In this document: positions 1-13,130 of the stretch, piece after piece
Numbering within the stretch: position 1 is the first letter of the stretch
How the letters are laid out: each line of letters begins with the position of its first letter
NCBI GenBank assembly: GCA_037975125.1
Contig: JAJQOW010000014.1
Span: 22,703,914-22,767,913, forward strand
Length of the DNA stretch: 64,000 bases
Reading direction: 5' to 3'
Source: Latrodectus hesperus
Lineage: Eukaryota; Arthropoda; Arachnida; Araneae; Theridiidae
Translations under genes and position numbers: made by a program
The notes under the pieces: model-generated
What the model saw: the letters and a program-made list of their open reading frames with translations, nothing else
Databases searched by the model: none
What the model was told of the DNA's origin: nothing

Positions 1-894
1 TTTTGGTTTTATGCATATTTCTCATAATGAAACAAAATATGTACAAGATTAGAAGACTTAAAAAAAAACTAAACATGAAAAATATTATTTAAGATATGAT
101 ATCTAAATTAGCTAATTATAAATCTAAATAGATCATTTGAGGCTGTAGTCCAGAATATTATTTTCTCAATGCTTTACATTTCTAATGAGGATGAGATTAA
201 ATCACGATGTACATTAATGAAAATCTTATATAAATGGTAATCTTCAAATGGCAAAGTCGTTATTTATTCAATTATGTATGAAAAAAATTTTGGATAGGAA
301 ATCACATATTGAATATATATTTCATTAATAATTCCCGTGTTACTGATACAGGCCAGTTGAGCAAGAATGAATAACCATTTCCTAATTTCCAATATCAGAC
401 ATACACAAAATGATTACAAAAGTAATCACACAAGTGAAATCTCAATCCAAGATGAATTAAATGTAATTCAGATTTTTAAAATAGAGGCAAACCATGTGTA
501 AATGTGTAAATCTATGAAGACTTTTTACTTCATTACACTCTTAAAACACAATAATTAGTTTTTAAAAATTATGCAAAAACTAACATAATTAAAAAAAAGT
601 TTGAGAAACCTTTTTGGTGTATACCAATGTTTATGAAGCTGTGAGCACTTGTGAAGTTACATAAAATGACGCACATAATGAGGAGCTTGTTCAATGAAAA
701 ATTAAAACACATGTCTTCAGTTTTCAGGGTAACTGTATTATTTGTAAATTTTGATTCTCAATAAACAACATAAAATTAATGACACATAGCAGCATGACTT
801 TTTATTAAGATAAAGCAATAGAATTTTAAAACAAATACAATAATGTAATTATAATTAAATATTTAAAATTTTAGTACTTGAAATTTAAATTTGG

Positions 895-1115
895 TAACCA
901 GATATTGCGTGTAGTGATGTAATTTAGGTTAGTGAGATAACTGTGCAGTGCTTGGTGTGAAAATTGGAATTACACCAAACCCACATAGGGGTACCCAGGA
1001 TTTTACCTAAACAAGAAAGTTTGTGGTAATGTCTAGTTAATTAGAAAGCAAGTTTTCATAAAAATAGGTATTATTTACATTATTTATTTAGCTTTATTGA
1101 CAAGTTCATTTCTCA
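895..1115. repeat. AT-rich diverged repeat, copy A
   Basis: The stretch around GATATTGCGTGTAGTGATG and AATTTAGGTTAGTGAGAT recurs, diverged, at about 1490-1600 in the same orientation. Inside it, TTAATTAGAAAGCAAG followed by TTTTCATAAAAAT recurs near 1157-1185. It lies downstream of the WIPI exons, in a probable intron. It has no coding content and is an unassigned dispersed repeat. Confidence 0.4.
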
Positions 1116-1484
1116 TGCTAACTACACTACATCAGATTTCTTTTTTTAAGTGCTTGGTTAATTAGAAATCTGAGTTTTGATAAAAATTTATTTAATTTAC
1201 ATCATAGATTTAAACTTATAGCACTTATAGTTAATATTATTAGATACATATTTTTAAAATGTTTGTATTTTAAAATTAATTTAAAGGAGATATTTAAAAA
1301 ATGTATTAGTTATTGAGTATGAATAGTATCCATTTTTAAAATTATTTAAATTTTAAAAATCAACCCTAATTTTGTATTCTATCAAATAATACTAAAATAA
1401 AATATTCAAAATTTCAATATTGGGGGGGGGGAAACAGCATAAGATTGCAACATTGAGAGTTTGATAGATAGCACGATCAGGATT

Positions 1485-1605
1485 TCGAAAAATAGATATT
1501 GCACAAAGTGACAAAATTTAGGTTGGTGAGATTATAGCACATCGCTTGGCCTGATAATTGGAAATCAACCCAAACTTCAATTTATAGAATTCTACCTTTG
1601 ATTCA
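1485..1605. repeat. AT-rich diverged repeat, copy B
   Basis: Second copy of the 895-1115 repeat: GATATTGCACAAAGTGAC, AATTTAGGTTGGTGAGAT and GATAATTGGAAATCAACC. It is preceded by a run of about nine G at 1422-1431. No ORF. Confidence 0.4.
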
Positions 1606-2332
1606 TACTGATTATTTCTAATATATTTTGGCATTAATTATTAATTTCACTATTTGATTTATTAACATTTTAATCAAGAAGCATTTATACATAGTTGTAT
1701 AGGCAATTTTTTATTAAAATAATTAATCATTTTCCAAATTTGTTTATCTGGTATTAAAAAATTATCCATTTATTACATTAAAAAAATATGATGATTTTTA
1801 AATCGAATTATTTAAAACTTAAACCCCCAACAGTAGCATTAAGAAGGAACACACAAGTTAAAAGTTTTAGTCAGAATGTGCATCACCGCTGGTTCACTAC
1901 TGGTGTGAAGAAAATTGTGCCAGAATACCATCTGATGTCATCCTACAATATAATTCATAATTTTAAGGGTTTTTTTAATGCTCAGCAAGCAAGAAAGTGG
2001 CAACTCGAAACATCACAATCTCTTAACTCAACAGTTAGTATTAAAACAAGTAATGTAAAAAATATTTTTTAAGTCAATTCTTATTTAGGTCAATAAAGAA
2101 AATTGTTATTTTCCTCCCATATAAAAAATAAAATTAATTAATTAAATTTTAATTAATATTTAGAAAAACTGTATTAACATCAAGTGCCATCCACAACAAG
2201 TTTTAAAAAATGTATTTGAACTTGAGTGGATGAATTAAAATATTTTATTCACAACTGAAAATTTGAACAAGATATATATAGGAAGAGTTAACTAATAGTA
2301 GGAATTGAAAAATACACCAAATATGAATTTAC

Positions 2333-2530
2333 CTTTTGTGTGGCATCAAAAATCTGAACATCTCCATTTGCAGTGCTGCCTGGATATGCAAGTAACGTGT
2401 TTTCATGCCCAGATGTAACAGCAATTAAGCCTTTAACATTGGGTGTAGTGCTTGTAATGGAATACATATTTGCATCCAATTTCATTATATCTAATATATT
2501 TATGCTATCTTCTAAGCACACAACAACATT
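2333..2530 (-). CDS. WIPI2: WIPI exon 4
   Basis: 198 nt, exactly 66 codons; acceptor TTATTTCAG and donor GTAAAT. It encodes VVVCLEDSINILDIMKLD and TLLAYPGSTANGDVQIFDAT, matching VCLEESLYIHNIRDMK and YLAYPGS...GEVQVFDT of WIPI1/2. The next expected segment (PAHDSPLAAL...TASEKGTVIRVF) is not visible before the window edge. Confidence 0.88.
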
Positions 2531-5500
2531 CTGAAATAAGAAAACAATAACTGTTATGTAGAAAATAATCATTCTACAATCCCCCCAATAAGTTACATTG
2601 ACTAAATACTTGATTTCTTGGATGGTTAAAAGTATTCAACTGTTGCTAGTGCAAAAGAGGATTATTGGTTGTAAAAATTATTATATTATGTGTAACTTAC
2701 AGGTTATATAATGCTTTAGTGGAGTTTATAACTTTTAATAATAAATTATGAAAGATATGAGAAATACAAATAAAAAATGAATGTTTAAAAACAAAAAGAT
2801 TACTTTATACAAAAATATTATCAAAATACTAATAATAAATGTAAATAATTTCATGCATGTTAATACATAAAATCTTAATTTTTATACAAATACAGTTTTA
2901 AAATGAAACTAAAACACATATTCAAAAATAAGTTATAGTAAAAATTAACACATCTTATACTCATTTAAGAAAATGTTTTACTCATTATTATTGAAATTAT
3001 ATAAAAAATCAAAATGAAATTAATTCAATATAGCTGAGAATTATATGAAATATATAAGCAGATTTATGTATATCTGTTAAATTATAAATTAATTATAAAA
3101 AAATTAGAAATAAAATTTGTCAATAATAAGAGTAAGTGATAACATTTTATTTTAATACAATAACCAAATTTTTTGTTTCCAAAAAACTTTTTTAGCTAGC
3201 CTTTTTATGCTAAAAATATATTTTTGATGCCAGCAAATTTTGCTAAAAAATGTATTAATTTTTTTGAAGAAAATTAAAAGACAAATCAATTTAATATAAC
3301 TAAAAGTAGCAAATATAGCAATTTTTTGAATGTTTTATTAATTCACATGACTGCATAATTATATGAAAATTGCATAATTTGTAAAAAATAAAGTTAAGCA
3401 TTTAAAAAAATATGGAATAACAAAGAATATAATTATTTTGATAATAACAAGTATGTGACATCTGACTTTACTCAATGGCAGTTTATTGGTATATTAATAT
3501 TTATTGAAAAAATTAACCGATTTTATTAAAAATAATAAAAAATTTCAATATAATTTCAAACCATGTGAATTTAAAAAATATGTGTTTTTATATTGATTTA
3601 TGTATGTATTTGTATAAATTAATTACACAAAAATTACTAAAAACTCTCTTTCTGAGTATTATAGGAACACTGAAACTTTTTCTAAGTTTTCAAAAGACAA
3701 ATATAAATATTTGAAATATTTTTCTATAAAGGTATGAAATTAATTAAAAGAAAACATTAAATTAATTAAAGATTTAAAATATTTTTAAAAACATTTATTG
3801 AAATCATTTAGCAACATACTGAAATGGAAAACTGAAATGACAAATTTAACTGAGATCCTTTAATTCAACTGATGTAGAATTATTTTGTAGTATCTACATG
3901 AAAAATGTAAAGAAGAGATTACTTTAAATAAAAAAGAAAAAAAAATTAATGGGAAAACAAAAGATTTCTGAACAAAACTATGCTAACAGTAGGATTATCA
4001 GATAATCCAAGAACATTGCTGCTGAAAACATTAAGCACCCATGACTAAAGATTAAAACAATTCATTATAGAGAGCAATATCATTAAAAAAAAAATCCTTC
4101 GTACAATGAGATTTTTTCAATGAAACCTTATATGCAAAAAATACAAGAATAAAGGAACAGCAAGCACATCCCATAGAAGTGTGATGCCCTTGCCCTCATT
4201 ATCTCAACAAATTTAGATGTCCTAAATAATAAATACCTACATAGTAATACACCACAATAAGTTCTAATAAGGAATATTCAGACATAATGAGTAAAACCAA
4301 ACAAATGAAGCTGAGGAAGCATTTGGCTTAAAATGAAATTGGCAGAGATCCCTAACTTCTGGACACTCCAACTGAAAGAAGACATTAGCATTAAACATTA
4401 AAAAAAATTATCTTCAATTGCTTTCTTCAACTAATTTTTAGATGACCATGGTTTATAGATCCTTAGCTGTGAAAATGTAATTTATTTACTGAGATTCCTG
4501 AATTTTTTTACTAAAATTTTGCAAAATAAATAAATAAAGTTTTTTATTTTAAGGATTATGACTTTTTGAAGAATTCTAGCCAAGAATCTTTTTTGAAGTG
4601 TGCAATTAGTCTAAAACACAACAGTCACTTTAGGCACATGAATTAGTTAGTCCAAAACCTATACTTAAAGTGCATTCTAAACTTACCAAAGATAGAGGAA
4701 TTGTTTCACTTAGAATATATTATAATTGTGATACACTTAACACAAGGTTAGGTGTAGAAATTTGTACCCCTTAGTAGCCACAAACACCCTATCAAGATGA
4801 AAATCAAGCCCATTATCTACTGAATGAAGTTCAGAATGCTAACCATTCAATTTCAGGAGCAAATGACCTAACATGTAATGCAACATATGTTTATATAATT
4901 ATAAAAATACACAGTAATTTGATATAGCATTGCTTATAGGCAATTTCTTCTTTACAAAAACTATGAACTAATAAAAATGGCAAAAAATGCTATTCCCATG
5001 GACTAAGCAATATGATAAAGAAGTCTCCATGATACCATGAACAAAAGAAAGTAGCTTACTTTTCTGTTTAACTTGGCCGAGAGGACAGTGTTATGAAAGA
5101 TTTTTTCAATGATAAGTGTTCCCTTGTTGTAGTTGTAGAGAATTAAGCATCGGGGAGAATTGAGTGTCACATATGCAATTAGACTAGTATTATAATTTCT
5201 TTCTATAATACACACATCTGTGACATGGCCCACAGCAGGAGGAAGTTCTGAAAGAATGGAGTTACATTTTAATAGTCACATGCAAATATAAGTAAAATAT
5301 AGCAAATGTCAATAAAAAATTAATATTTTAAGTAACAGAATATTTTTGCTTTTTTAAATAAACATTGCAAGACACTTATTGGTTATAAAGACTATGAAAT
5401 AAAAATTGCAAACACATTGGTACTGGGATAAATTCTGGTTCATCTAGTTTGCTAATATTATATACAGATGATGCTACTTTCAAATATTGGCTACTTATTA

Positions 5501-8200
5501 ATGACAATTTGTTTAAATTTAGAGGCATTTTATTCTGTTTATTAGAAAACTTGTAATTATATTCAAAATAACAGACCACTGTATTTTTTAACTTAAAAAA
5601 AAGGTGATCAAATTCAAATTTTTAATATAGGTCAATAAATTTATTATATTAAGTAATACCATTAATATACATTTTGAGGAGAACAAAGAAAAACAGTCAC
5701 GAATCTCTGTAATCAATAAATACCCATAGACAACCAAATGTGAAATCGGTCCAAAGTACTATGTGTAAAAAGTTGCTGCTGATTCAATCCCAAAAAATGT
5801 TCAAATACACTGTGTATTAATGTTATAACATTTGAATAATAGTGTATCTTTAGCAATGGTAATGTATTTTCTGTACAAGTTATAATTAAGGATGTTATTT
5901 CTAGACAACCCTAGTTATTAGGTAAGAATTTCAAATAACTATTATGATCTTTTTTTCCTTTTAGGAATTTTGTTTGTTGCTTAATTTTTATTTTTTTCTA
6001 CAACATGTAGTTCAAAGGAGTTTTAATAGTGAGTGTAGCTGTTTGAAGTTGTTTTTTTGGAGAGCTATTTTGGTAGGAGGTTACATTAAATCATATTCTA
6101 ACATACTAAAAATATATGTACTACAAAGTAAGAGTGATATCCCACAAATTGATTAATTGAAGCTTAGACACTGACTGCTCAGTAAAAAAATTAGCAGAGG
6201 ACTTAGAAAAACATGTAAATATATTCTTATCAATCATTGTGTAAATGCAATCATTTTCATATTAATGATTTTAGTATAAATTATATATAATTTCCTTTGT
6301 AGTAGAATCTTTAAAGATTAATGGTATAAATCCTTAATAATTTTTAAAATAGAAATTACATTAAACTTAATATCAGCAATGAGACATCATTAAATATCTT
6401 GATAAATCCCTAGGTTAACTTTTGAATTTTCATACATTAAGATTTTTTACATTTAAATGACCAGCACTTGGACTTATTTATATTAAATTCAGCAATGAAA
6501 TAACCAATACAATTTAAATATATTTTTACAATATACATTTATTTAATTATTATGAAATAACTGCTTCAAATAATTATCAAACCACTTGGTTTAATGAATA
6601 ACTACCAAAACCTGCCAAGTAGTAATATGTAACAAGTCAATCAAGTAATCTTTAGAAAATTATTTTCTGAATTCAAACTTTCTTTGGAAAATCTATCTAA
6701 CTTCAAAATGTACAGACATCAAACTTTTTAAAAGCAAATACTAAGTTTAAATAATATATTGTCATGTTAAAGAGCTATATTTAATTTAAAAATATATAAA
6801 TATCACACATGAAACTGCAATTAATTTGCATTAAAATCAAACGCTGCAATGAATCCAATTTAACAGAATAAATATATATTTGGGTGAAATTTAACCTTTA
6901 GTGAGTGATACAGGACAATACTATTTGGAATGGAAAGTTCTGGGTTCAGTCCCAGGTGGTACCAGGCTAAGGAACAAAAGATGTGTGCAAATGCCTTCCA
7001 ATTTTCGACTGTTAAGTTGAAAATAACCTGTCAAACATGACAAAAAATAATTTTAAAAAATTTGCTACGATTATTGCTAATTTAGAATTACTCAGATAGA
7101 GTTTGAATCTTTCATGAATGTTTTTCTTATAGAATTGCAAAGTTATCCTTCATATAGAATTCTGCAAGATACACCTCTAAATGATGACAAATCATAATTT
7201 GAATGCTATTTATTTACTTACCCTTTTAACATTGTACCAGCACATACTTTTGTTTACACATGGTTTTATTTCATACCCATTTAAGCACATTTGATGTAAA
7301 AATTAAATATTATTTTATCAAAACAACAAAATGCAACCTTCACAACTTCTCTGTAAATTAAAAATTATCCAGGTTTTTCACAGCTTTTAAGTTGAAAAAC
7401 AGAATATAATAATAGATTCGGTTTGTCAAATTTTGTTCTTTTATAAAGGATTGATAGTTTACTGTAGAAGTCATGAAAATCAAGTACAGTACAAAAAAAT
7501 TTAATAAATATCATTTACATTTATTCAAATTAAATTAAACTTCTTTGTTTGGAAAATTAACTTAGAATTTATTACTTTCGAAAGTAAAACAAATTGCTTT
7601 CTTTTTTTTTTTTTAAAAAAAAGATTCCTCTTACTAGTTTCAAATGTTGGGATGCATTCATACACTTGATCTAAATCATAGAGCATGTATCCATTTTTAG
7701 TTCCTACAGAAAGTGCACTGAAAATATAAATATATGGTGAATTAAATTCATGGTTAATAATTACAATAATCAAAACAATGAAGAAATAAAAAACAAAAGA
7801 TCACATACTGATAAATTTTCTTATTTACTGTTTCTTTACAAAAACATACATACATCAAACTAATAAAATAAACAGTAAAAGAAATAAATAACCAAAAATT
7901 ATAAATTTTTTTCAACTGTTCCCTTAAATGGGTTTTTTTGTTCAGTTGAGCAAGATAAAAATTATTTAAAACAAAACTTAAAAATCTTTATTAAAGAAAT
8001 CACTATTTTCAAAAAAAGTGTTGCAGAATAACAAGAAAAAAGCTATTTAATTTCTGATTAAAATATAAATTTTATGGGAAGATTTTTTAAATAATTGATT
8101 TCACTAAGTTTATCAAAATATTCAATGTTACGCACGTAAAAGTTTGATTAAAATTCATATAAAGTATATCACGAAATGAATCGCCTTCTGAAACATTCAT
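2333..8200 (-). CDS. WIPI2: WIPI1/2 (Atg18-type PROPPIN) gene, 5' four coding exons
   Basis: Spliced CDS join of 8136-8200, 7635-7717, 5060-5247 and 2333-2530, read on the minus strand. It encodes about 178 residues from an ATG at 8200. Known role of the family: a beta-propeller that binds PI3P on forming autophagosomes and recruits the ATG16L1 complex. Seen here: an N-terminal NFNQ motif, then SVGTKNGY, VCIIERN, SLIAYV, AKLNRK, VCLEDSINILDI and LLAYPGS, in the order and spacing of propeller blades 1-3 of WIPI1/2. All four exons join in phase with AG acceptors and GT donors. The protein is partial: blades 4-7 and the FRRG lipid-binding loop must lie left of position 1, and I found no further exon in 1-2332. 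Assignment to WIPI2 rather than WIPI1 is uncertain; WIPI3/4 fits less well. Confidence 0.87.
2531..5059. other. WIPI intron 3
   Basis: About 2.5 kb of very AT-rich DNA between WIPI exons 3 and 4. I see no ORF of note, no recognisable transposon and no terminal repeats. Simple runs of A and T dominate. Confidence 0.7.
5060..5247 (-). CDS. WIPI2: WIPI exon 3
   Basis: 188 nt; acceptor TTCTTTCAG just upstream of 5247 and donor GTAAGC from 5059. It encodes DVCIIERNYNTSLIAYV, NSPRCLILYNYNKGT and TVLSAKLNRK. This corresponds to the VCIVERLFSSSLVA..., PRKLKVCHFKKGTEIC and TILAVKLNRQ segments of vertebrate WIPI proteins. Two bases complete the split codon from exon 2. Confidence 0.88.
5248..7634. other. 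WIPI intron 2
   Basis: About 2.4 kb of AT-rich intron. The only structure I can name is a tRNA-headed SINE fragment near 6890-7035. ORFs at 5376-5579 and 5974-6156 have no recognisable content. Confidence 0.65.
6890..7035 (+). repeat. tRNA-headed SINE fragment
   Basis: A B-box-like GGGTTCAGTCCCAGG follows a degenerate A-box region, and is followed by TACCAGGCTAAGGAAC. This resembles the pol III heads seen elsewhere in the window (for example 24125 and 61720). Tail and target duplication are not clear. It lies in WIPI intron 2, antisense to the gene. Confidence 0.45.
7635..7717 (-). CDS. WIPI2: WIPI exon 2
   Basis: 83 nt; acceptor ATATTTTCAG at 7718-7727 and donor GTAAGA from 7634. It encodes ALSVGTKNGYMLYDLDQVYE and CIPTFET, matching the first blade of WIPI1/2 (xVGxKxGYKxxSL...YEC). 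Phase 1 at both ends agrees with its neighbours. Confidence 0.85.
8136..8200 (-). CDS. WIPI2: WIPI exon 1 (coding, with start codon)
   Basis: A 65-nt coding exon too short for simple ORF finding. It begins ATG-AAT-GTT and ends in NFNQTF plus two bases, followed by a GTGCGT donor. Joined to the next exon it completes NFNQTFTALSVGT, which matches the NFNQD.TSLSVGT hallmark of WIPI proteins. The join is in phase (2+1). The start is chosen because it is the first ATG giving the short pre-blade leader typical of the family; an in-frame ATG 14 codons later is less likely. Confidence 0.75.
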
Positions 8201-10030
8201 TCTACAGCATAAAAACTTGATATTCAAGGCCCACGAGAATAACAATAGTTAGGAATATATAGATAGGAAACTGAAATGTAAACTAAAGATCATAACTCCG
8301 AAACAAATTTCACCGACAAAAACACACACGAGCAAATTCCATAATAAACACAAACAGAATCGTATTGATGCCAACTGCTTGAAATAAACTTCGGATTTTC
8401 AACGAAATCAGTTTTTAGTAAACAGTTTTACATAATCGATTTATAAAATATAAATTCAATGATTTGCTGTACATTATAAAAGAAAAAAATATCAAAGACC
8501 ACTTTCTATTATTTGAGTTTGAAACATTAAAATTAAAATGAAGCATTAAACACAAAAAATAATAATGGATTAGTTAGATATTTTCCTTTTGTAAAAAAGT
8601 CATCATTAGATCTTCTAATTGTCTCTATAGATTCCATAATAATATTATTCAGTGCAGCTGCAAACTATTGAAGTGAATAAAAGAAATTATATGATTATAC
8701 ATACATGTTTTTCAGAAGATAATTTTAATCAAATTTCAAGGGTAGTACATTACATTTCATGAAATTGAAAAAAAAAGTAATAATAAAAGAGCTTCAAATT
8801 TTCCCCATTAGTCATAAACAAAATATAAATAAAAATAAAATGTTGTTCTTTCCATTTTTAGTATAGGTTTTTAATTATTTAATTATGTTAATAATTATAA
8901 TAAAAAATGAAGAGTGCTAAATTTGCCAGAAAACAGTCAGGAATATTGTTATCGTTGCCCAATTCCATACCACAAAGAGAATTGTGTACTGTGTATTGCC
9001 AATAAATATTTCATCCTAAGAAATTTCTGTCTAAATGAACTGAATAAATCTAGGAAAACATCAATATAATGTTCTATAAACGATCATTTCATTAAATTTA
9101 AAACTGGCATTATACTATGTAATACATATTATTAAAATTTCCATTCGGAGAAGTTTCAATTTATAGATAAAGCTTTAACAAATTATCTTACAACATTTAT
9201 TGATAACACCTAGATCTTTCTTTTTAATTCGTTCCAAATTACTTTTTCCCATAAATTTTCTTATGCCATCAGAAATAGATATTGTTTGTCTGGGATATTA
9301 AGTACTTAAGTATTTTTTCTTTAGACCACGTCAAAACTATTGAAACTAGTCGAGTCACTTAAATTAAATTTTTTAACCACCTAAAAATCCATTTTTTTCA
9401 TTTAATACATTTTCTTAATAACTTCCTAATTTAAGAATTTGCCTTTGAACTTTAGTCCTTTCATTTGAAATAATGATAAAGATGGAAATGAACTGCACTT
9501 TGCACCAGAATTTTGAGATGAAAGCAAAATATGTGCAATATTTTTGCATAAAATAATGTAATTTTATTAAATAATATTTTTGCGTAAAAATAATTTGCAT
9601 GTACGATCGCTAATTACATTAAACTGCAGTGGAAAGAACTGGTATTCAATGGTTTAGCAAGTTATAACGGGAAATGGAATGTTCTATCTTATTTTGTTTG
9701 AAATGTGCTAGTGATTAAGCAAACAAATAATCCACTTAGGGAATCCTTATCCTAACCTTGCTTCAAATATCATTCTTTGAAGTCATTCGGTGCAACAAGA
9801 TGATTTTTTTAATCAAAGCATCATGCTAATATTAACGGTATATAACAGTTTTAAGCAGTGTTTTTAAAAATTACCTATCATAAAGTACACACATGCTGTA
9901 TGTCACAAGCTAGTACGTTACTCATGCTTAGTTAATAGTGCTGCTTGCAGCGCACCATGAATCAGAAAAACCCCTCTTCCCCCATCCCGCTCACCTCCTA
10001 CCCCGCTACCTCAGAATTTTGAAAGCAAAC
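8201..10030. other. WIPI upstream region
   Basis: Upstream of the WIPI start codon; it should hold the 5' UTR and promoter. I see no clear TATA box or GC-rich promoter, and no second gene. The sequence is AT-rich and lacks identifiable repeats until about 9950, where a C-rich run marks the approach to the LINE. Confidence 0.5.
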
Positions 10031-11580
10031 AGAAACAGACTTAGGAAGCTGTATCAAACTAGCAGAGACCACCGAATAAAAAATCATTATAATAGCGAAT
10101 AACGAATTCAGAGCCTAGATAGTTCATACAATTCGCAAAAATGGAGAGAAAAATTAGAATCATTAAATACTCACGACGGATCCATTTGGAAGGCCGTCAG
10201 TATGTTCAAGAAGAAACCACAGTATTTCCCGCCCATTCAAGGCCGAAATACAACTGCATACACAGACAAACAAAAAACAGAAGCAATTGCTGATGCTTTT
10301 GAAACACAATTCACTACTAATGAACTACACGACACTAGAACTGAAGATCTGGTTGCAAGCAACGTACTGAGATTTCTCTCCAGACCACATACACAACTCA
10401 TACAGAGCACCAACCCTTCGGAAGTAATGGCCATAATCAAGAAATTAAAGGATAATAAACATAGTGTTCTTAGAAAACAATAGTATTCTTATCCGTGAAC
10501 AATACGGGTTCAGAAAATCACATTCAACAACGCATCAATTTATGAGAGTAGGGGAAATCATCACCCAGAGATTTCATCATAAAAAAAGTACAGGAGCAGT
10601 TTCTCTTGATATTGCCAAAGCTTTTGATTGAGTTTGGATTGGTGGACTTGTACACACACTCATTAATATTGGTCTACCCAACCTAGTCATTAAAATACTC
10701 ATTTCATATTTTTTGGGACAAAGCTCCATGTTCGCATTGGTACTGCACACTCAACACATAGACAAATCTTAGCCGGCGAGCCACAAGGGTCCAAATCGGG
10801 ACCAAGACCTTTCTCATCTATGTGAACGACATTCCAACATCAACACTAACTACCCTGCACCTTTTTTCAGACGACACATTTATACTAGCACAAGGAAGGA
10901 AAACATCATATATCACAGAATCACTCAACAAACATTTAGAACAGCTTGAGCTCTGGTTCGTTAAATGGAAAATTCTTATTAAAATAAATAAAAGTATATC
11001 CATAATATTTAACAAAAATCGACTACTTCCACCCAGTGTAATTAAGATCAACAACGAAATTATACCATGGTCACAAACCTGTAAATATTTAGGAGTAAAT
11101 TTCAACAGAAAATTAACATGGCACCCATCTGATCGAAATTATTAACAAATTTAAGCAGATTTATATCCACTTATTAACTGGAATTCAATATTTTCCATGG
11201 AAAATAAAGTGCTCATTGATAAAGCACATCTTCGACCACTTATTTCCTATGCCTGCCCTATCTGGGGCTACACCCACGATAGTAAAAATAAAAATCTGGA
11301 CACTCTCCAAAATATAACCCTTAGATGAGCAGTTAAGGCCCCCTGGTTCATTAGAAATCAAAAGATCAGACAAGAATTAAAAATCCCTACCCTGAGAGAA
11401 TTCCTCGCGAAAATAATGTATAACACGATTAAAAATATTGATAAAACTAACAACGAAACAATAATTAGCCTTCCGTACTATAATGACCTAAGTACCTTAA
11501 TAGATTCCGTCCCCGCTCATTGCTCTGATATTGCTCAAAGTTTCCTCACCAACCACCATAAACTCTTTTAAGTAATGAAA
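10030..11580 (+). pseudogene. Decayed jockey-like LINE (reverse transcriptase)
   Basis: A broken non-LTR retrotransposon ORF2. Segments in order: a pre-RT region (SIWKAVSMFKKK near 10180; the block 10202-10483 ending in IKKLKDNKHS), RT motifs near 10490-10660 (EQYGFRKSHSTTHQ, then VSLDIAKAFD followed by a stop), the catalytic box LHLFSDDTFILAQ near 10860, and the thumb region CKYLGVNFNRKLTW near 11080. The usual FADD box reads FSDD. Several frameshifts, stops and internal deletions make it non-functional. No intact endonuclease domain is visible, so the 5' end is truncated. The exact 3' end is uncertain. Confidence 0.8.
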
Positions 11581-11934
11581 TTTTTAAAAATTTAAATCGT
11601 TCCTACTGATTTAAACTAACCATAAAGTGGATGTTTTATCTTGTCTTTTTCATATTGCTTTTGCTGCATGTCAACATGTTAATGCCTTGAACCCATGGAA
11701 AACGGCTTCTCAAACCGTTGCTTTGGTGTGTGCTTATTCAAAGAAATCGTTTTATAAATAAAATGAGCTTCGACACTATTCTCAAACATTCGATGGTGAA
11801 CTTCGCCTCGTTTGCTGCCGCCCGATGAATGAGATTGGAAGGTAGGCAACAAATTCATAGATAAGTCGGATTTACGACGCCGTCTCAATACGATGCAATT
11901 AATTTGGGGGAAGTAGATGAAGCGTATTTTAAGA
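11581..11934. other. Unassigned spacer between two LINE fragments
   Basis: About 350 bp of moderate-GC sequence with no protein similarity I can name. The inverted copy of the flanking LINE end does not extend through it, so it belongs to neither LINE with certainty. Confidence 0.3.
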
Positions 11935-12300
11935 AGCATCTTTGGTGGAATAAAATGTGAGAATACATGGCGAAGAAGAACTAATTTTGAGAGCTGTATA
12001 AGCTATATAAAGAACCAGATATTGTTAAAATTATCTCAATACAGAGATTAAAATGGGCAGGACATTTGAGCCGGATGAACGACAATCGGGTGACGAAAAA
12101 AATTTTCTTGGCTCGCCCCATTGACACCAGAAGAAGAGGACGACCGAAACTCCGATGGCGTGACTGCCTTGAAAACGACCTAAAAACACTCAAAGTAACA
12201 AACTGGATGACCTTGTCCAAAAATAGGGGTTCCTGGTATGCAATTCTGAGGAAGGCAAAGGACCACCCTGGGCTGTCAGGCCAATGAAGAAGAAGATGAA
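11935..12300 (+). pseudogene. LINE 3' end with (GAA)n tail
   Basis: Encodes the C-terminus of a LINE polyprotein: KWAGHLSRMNDNRVTKKIF, then RRRGRPKLRWRDCLENDLK, ending in GLSGQ and a stop at 12285-12287. It is followed by a GAAGAAGAAGATGAAG tail. The arrangement 'RLxWxGHxxRM...RRGRPxxRWxDxxxxDL' is a familiar post-RT segment of arthropod LINEs. A near-identical copy lies inverted at 28326-28690. 5'-truncated. Confidence 0.75.
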
Positions 12301-12589
12301 GCGTATCTGACGTCATGCATATTTTAAACCAATGAGAATTGTAATAAATTGTAGCCATAGTCTCAACTGGAACAAAAGAAACAACCTCTTTGTGATTAAA
12401 AAAATGATAGGAAAATAGGTATCAAACAAGAAAATACCGTAGTGCTGTGATCGTTAGCAAAACAGGCACATGAATGGCTAACAAGATTTTTATATTTTTT
12501 GGGAAAAAATAACAGTAAAATACATTTCTACGTTGAAGGAGGAAACATGTATCGCTTTTGATCCTAAAGAAATAATATGTTTTTTTTTT

Positions 12590-13130
12590 TACGGAGAATA
12601 AAAAATAATATAATGTAGATACGATGATTTTATTGGCTTAAAATTTTATTTCAAATTTAATATGTACTAAATCGATTTTATTTTGTACAAAAATTGACTA
12701 AAAAGTTATAAATAATGGTAAATAAGTTAAATACTAAGCAAAACTAAAGCTAGTTCGGTGCTAAAGATAGCTAGGTGATAATTTTATTGGTAAAAAAAGG
12801 AGCATTACAGTCACAAGTAACCAAGGGCAAAAAACAACTCAATACAGCAAAATTTAATTTTGTCTCATTGGAATAAGTTACTATTACATTATACTTACTC
12901 AATCGATCACCGATGTGATAGTTAACAGTTTCCGACAGAAAAAAAGATTGGCGTTTAAATATGTTTTTTCAATATGTGATTATTGTTTATAAAATGTCAA
13001 TAAAATATTTGCATTATTTTTTAGTAGTTTCTGAAAACGTAAGCATTTTTACACAATATGTGATGAAAATGGAATATTTATGAACAGTAAGTGACGATTT
13101 TTTTCTGTTCCATACGACAATTGACTCAAT
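12590..13130 (+). repeat. AT-rich dispersed element, copy 1
   Basis: About 540 bp that reappears diverged at 13860-14320 and, in part, at 30690-30920, all in the same orientation. Shared anchors: AATCGATTTTATTTT, the stretch around CTAAATACTAAGCAAAACT, GCATTACAGTCACAAG, AAATTTAATTTTGTCTCATT and AAATGGAATATTTATG. Non-coding. Likely a non-autonomous transposon of unknown class. Confidence 0.6.

Noticed and set aside
1788..2072. Plus-strand 94-codon ORF downstream of the WIPI exons
   Set aside because: No domain recognised, strong AT bias, ends in a low-complexity run; likely chance or an old repeat.
1..2332. Next WIPI exon (PAHDSPLAAL...TASEKGT region)
   Set aside because: Searched on the minus strand for TASEKGT and FRRG-type coding; nothing convincing, so the rest of the gene is taken to lie off the window.
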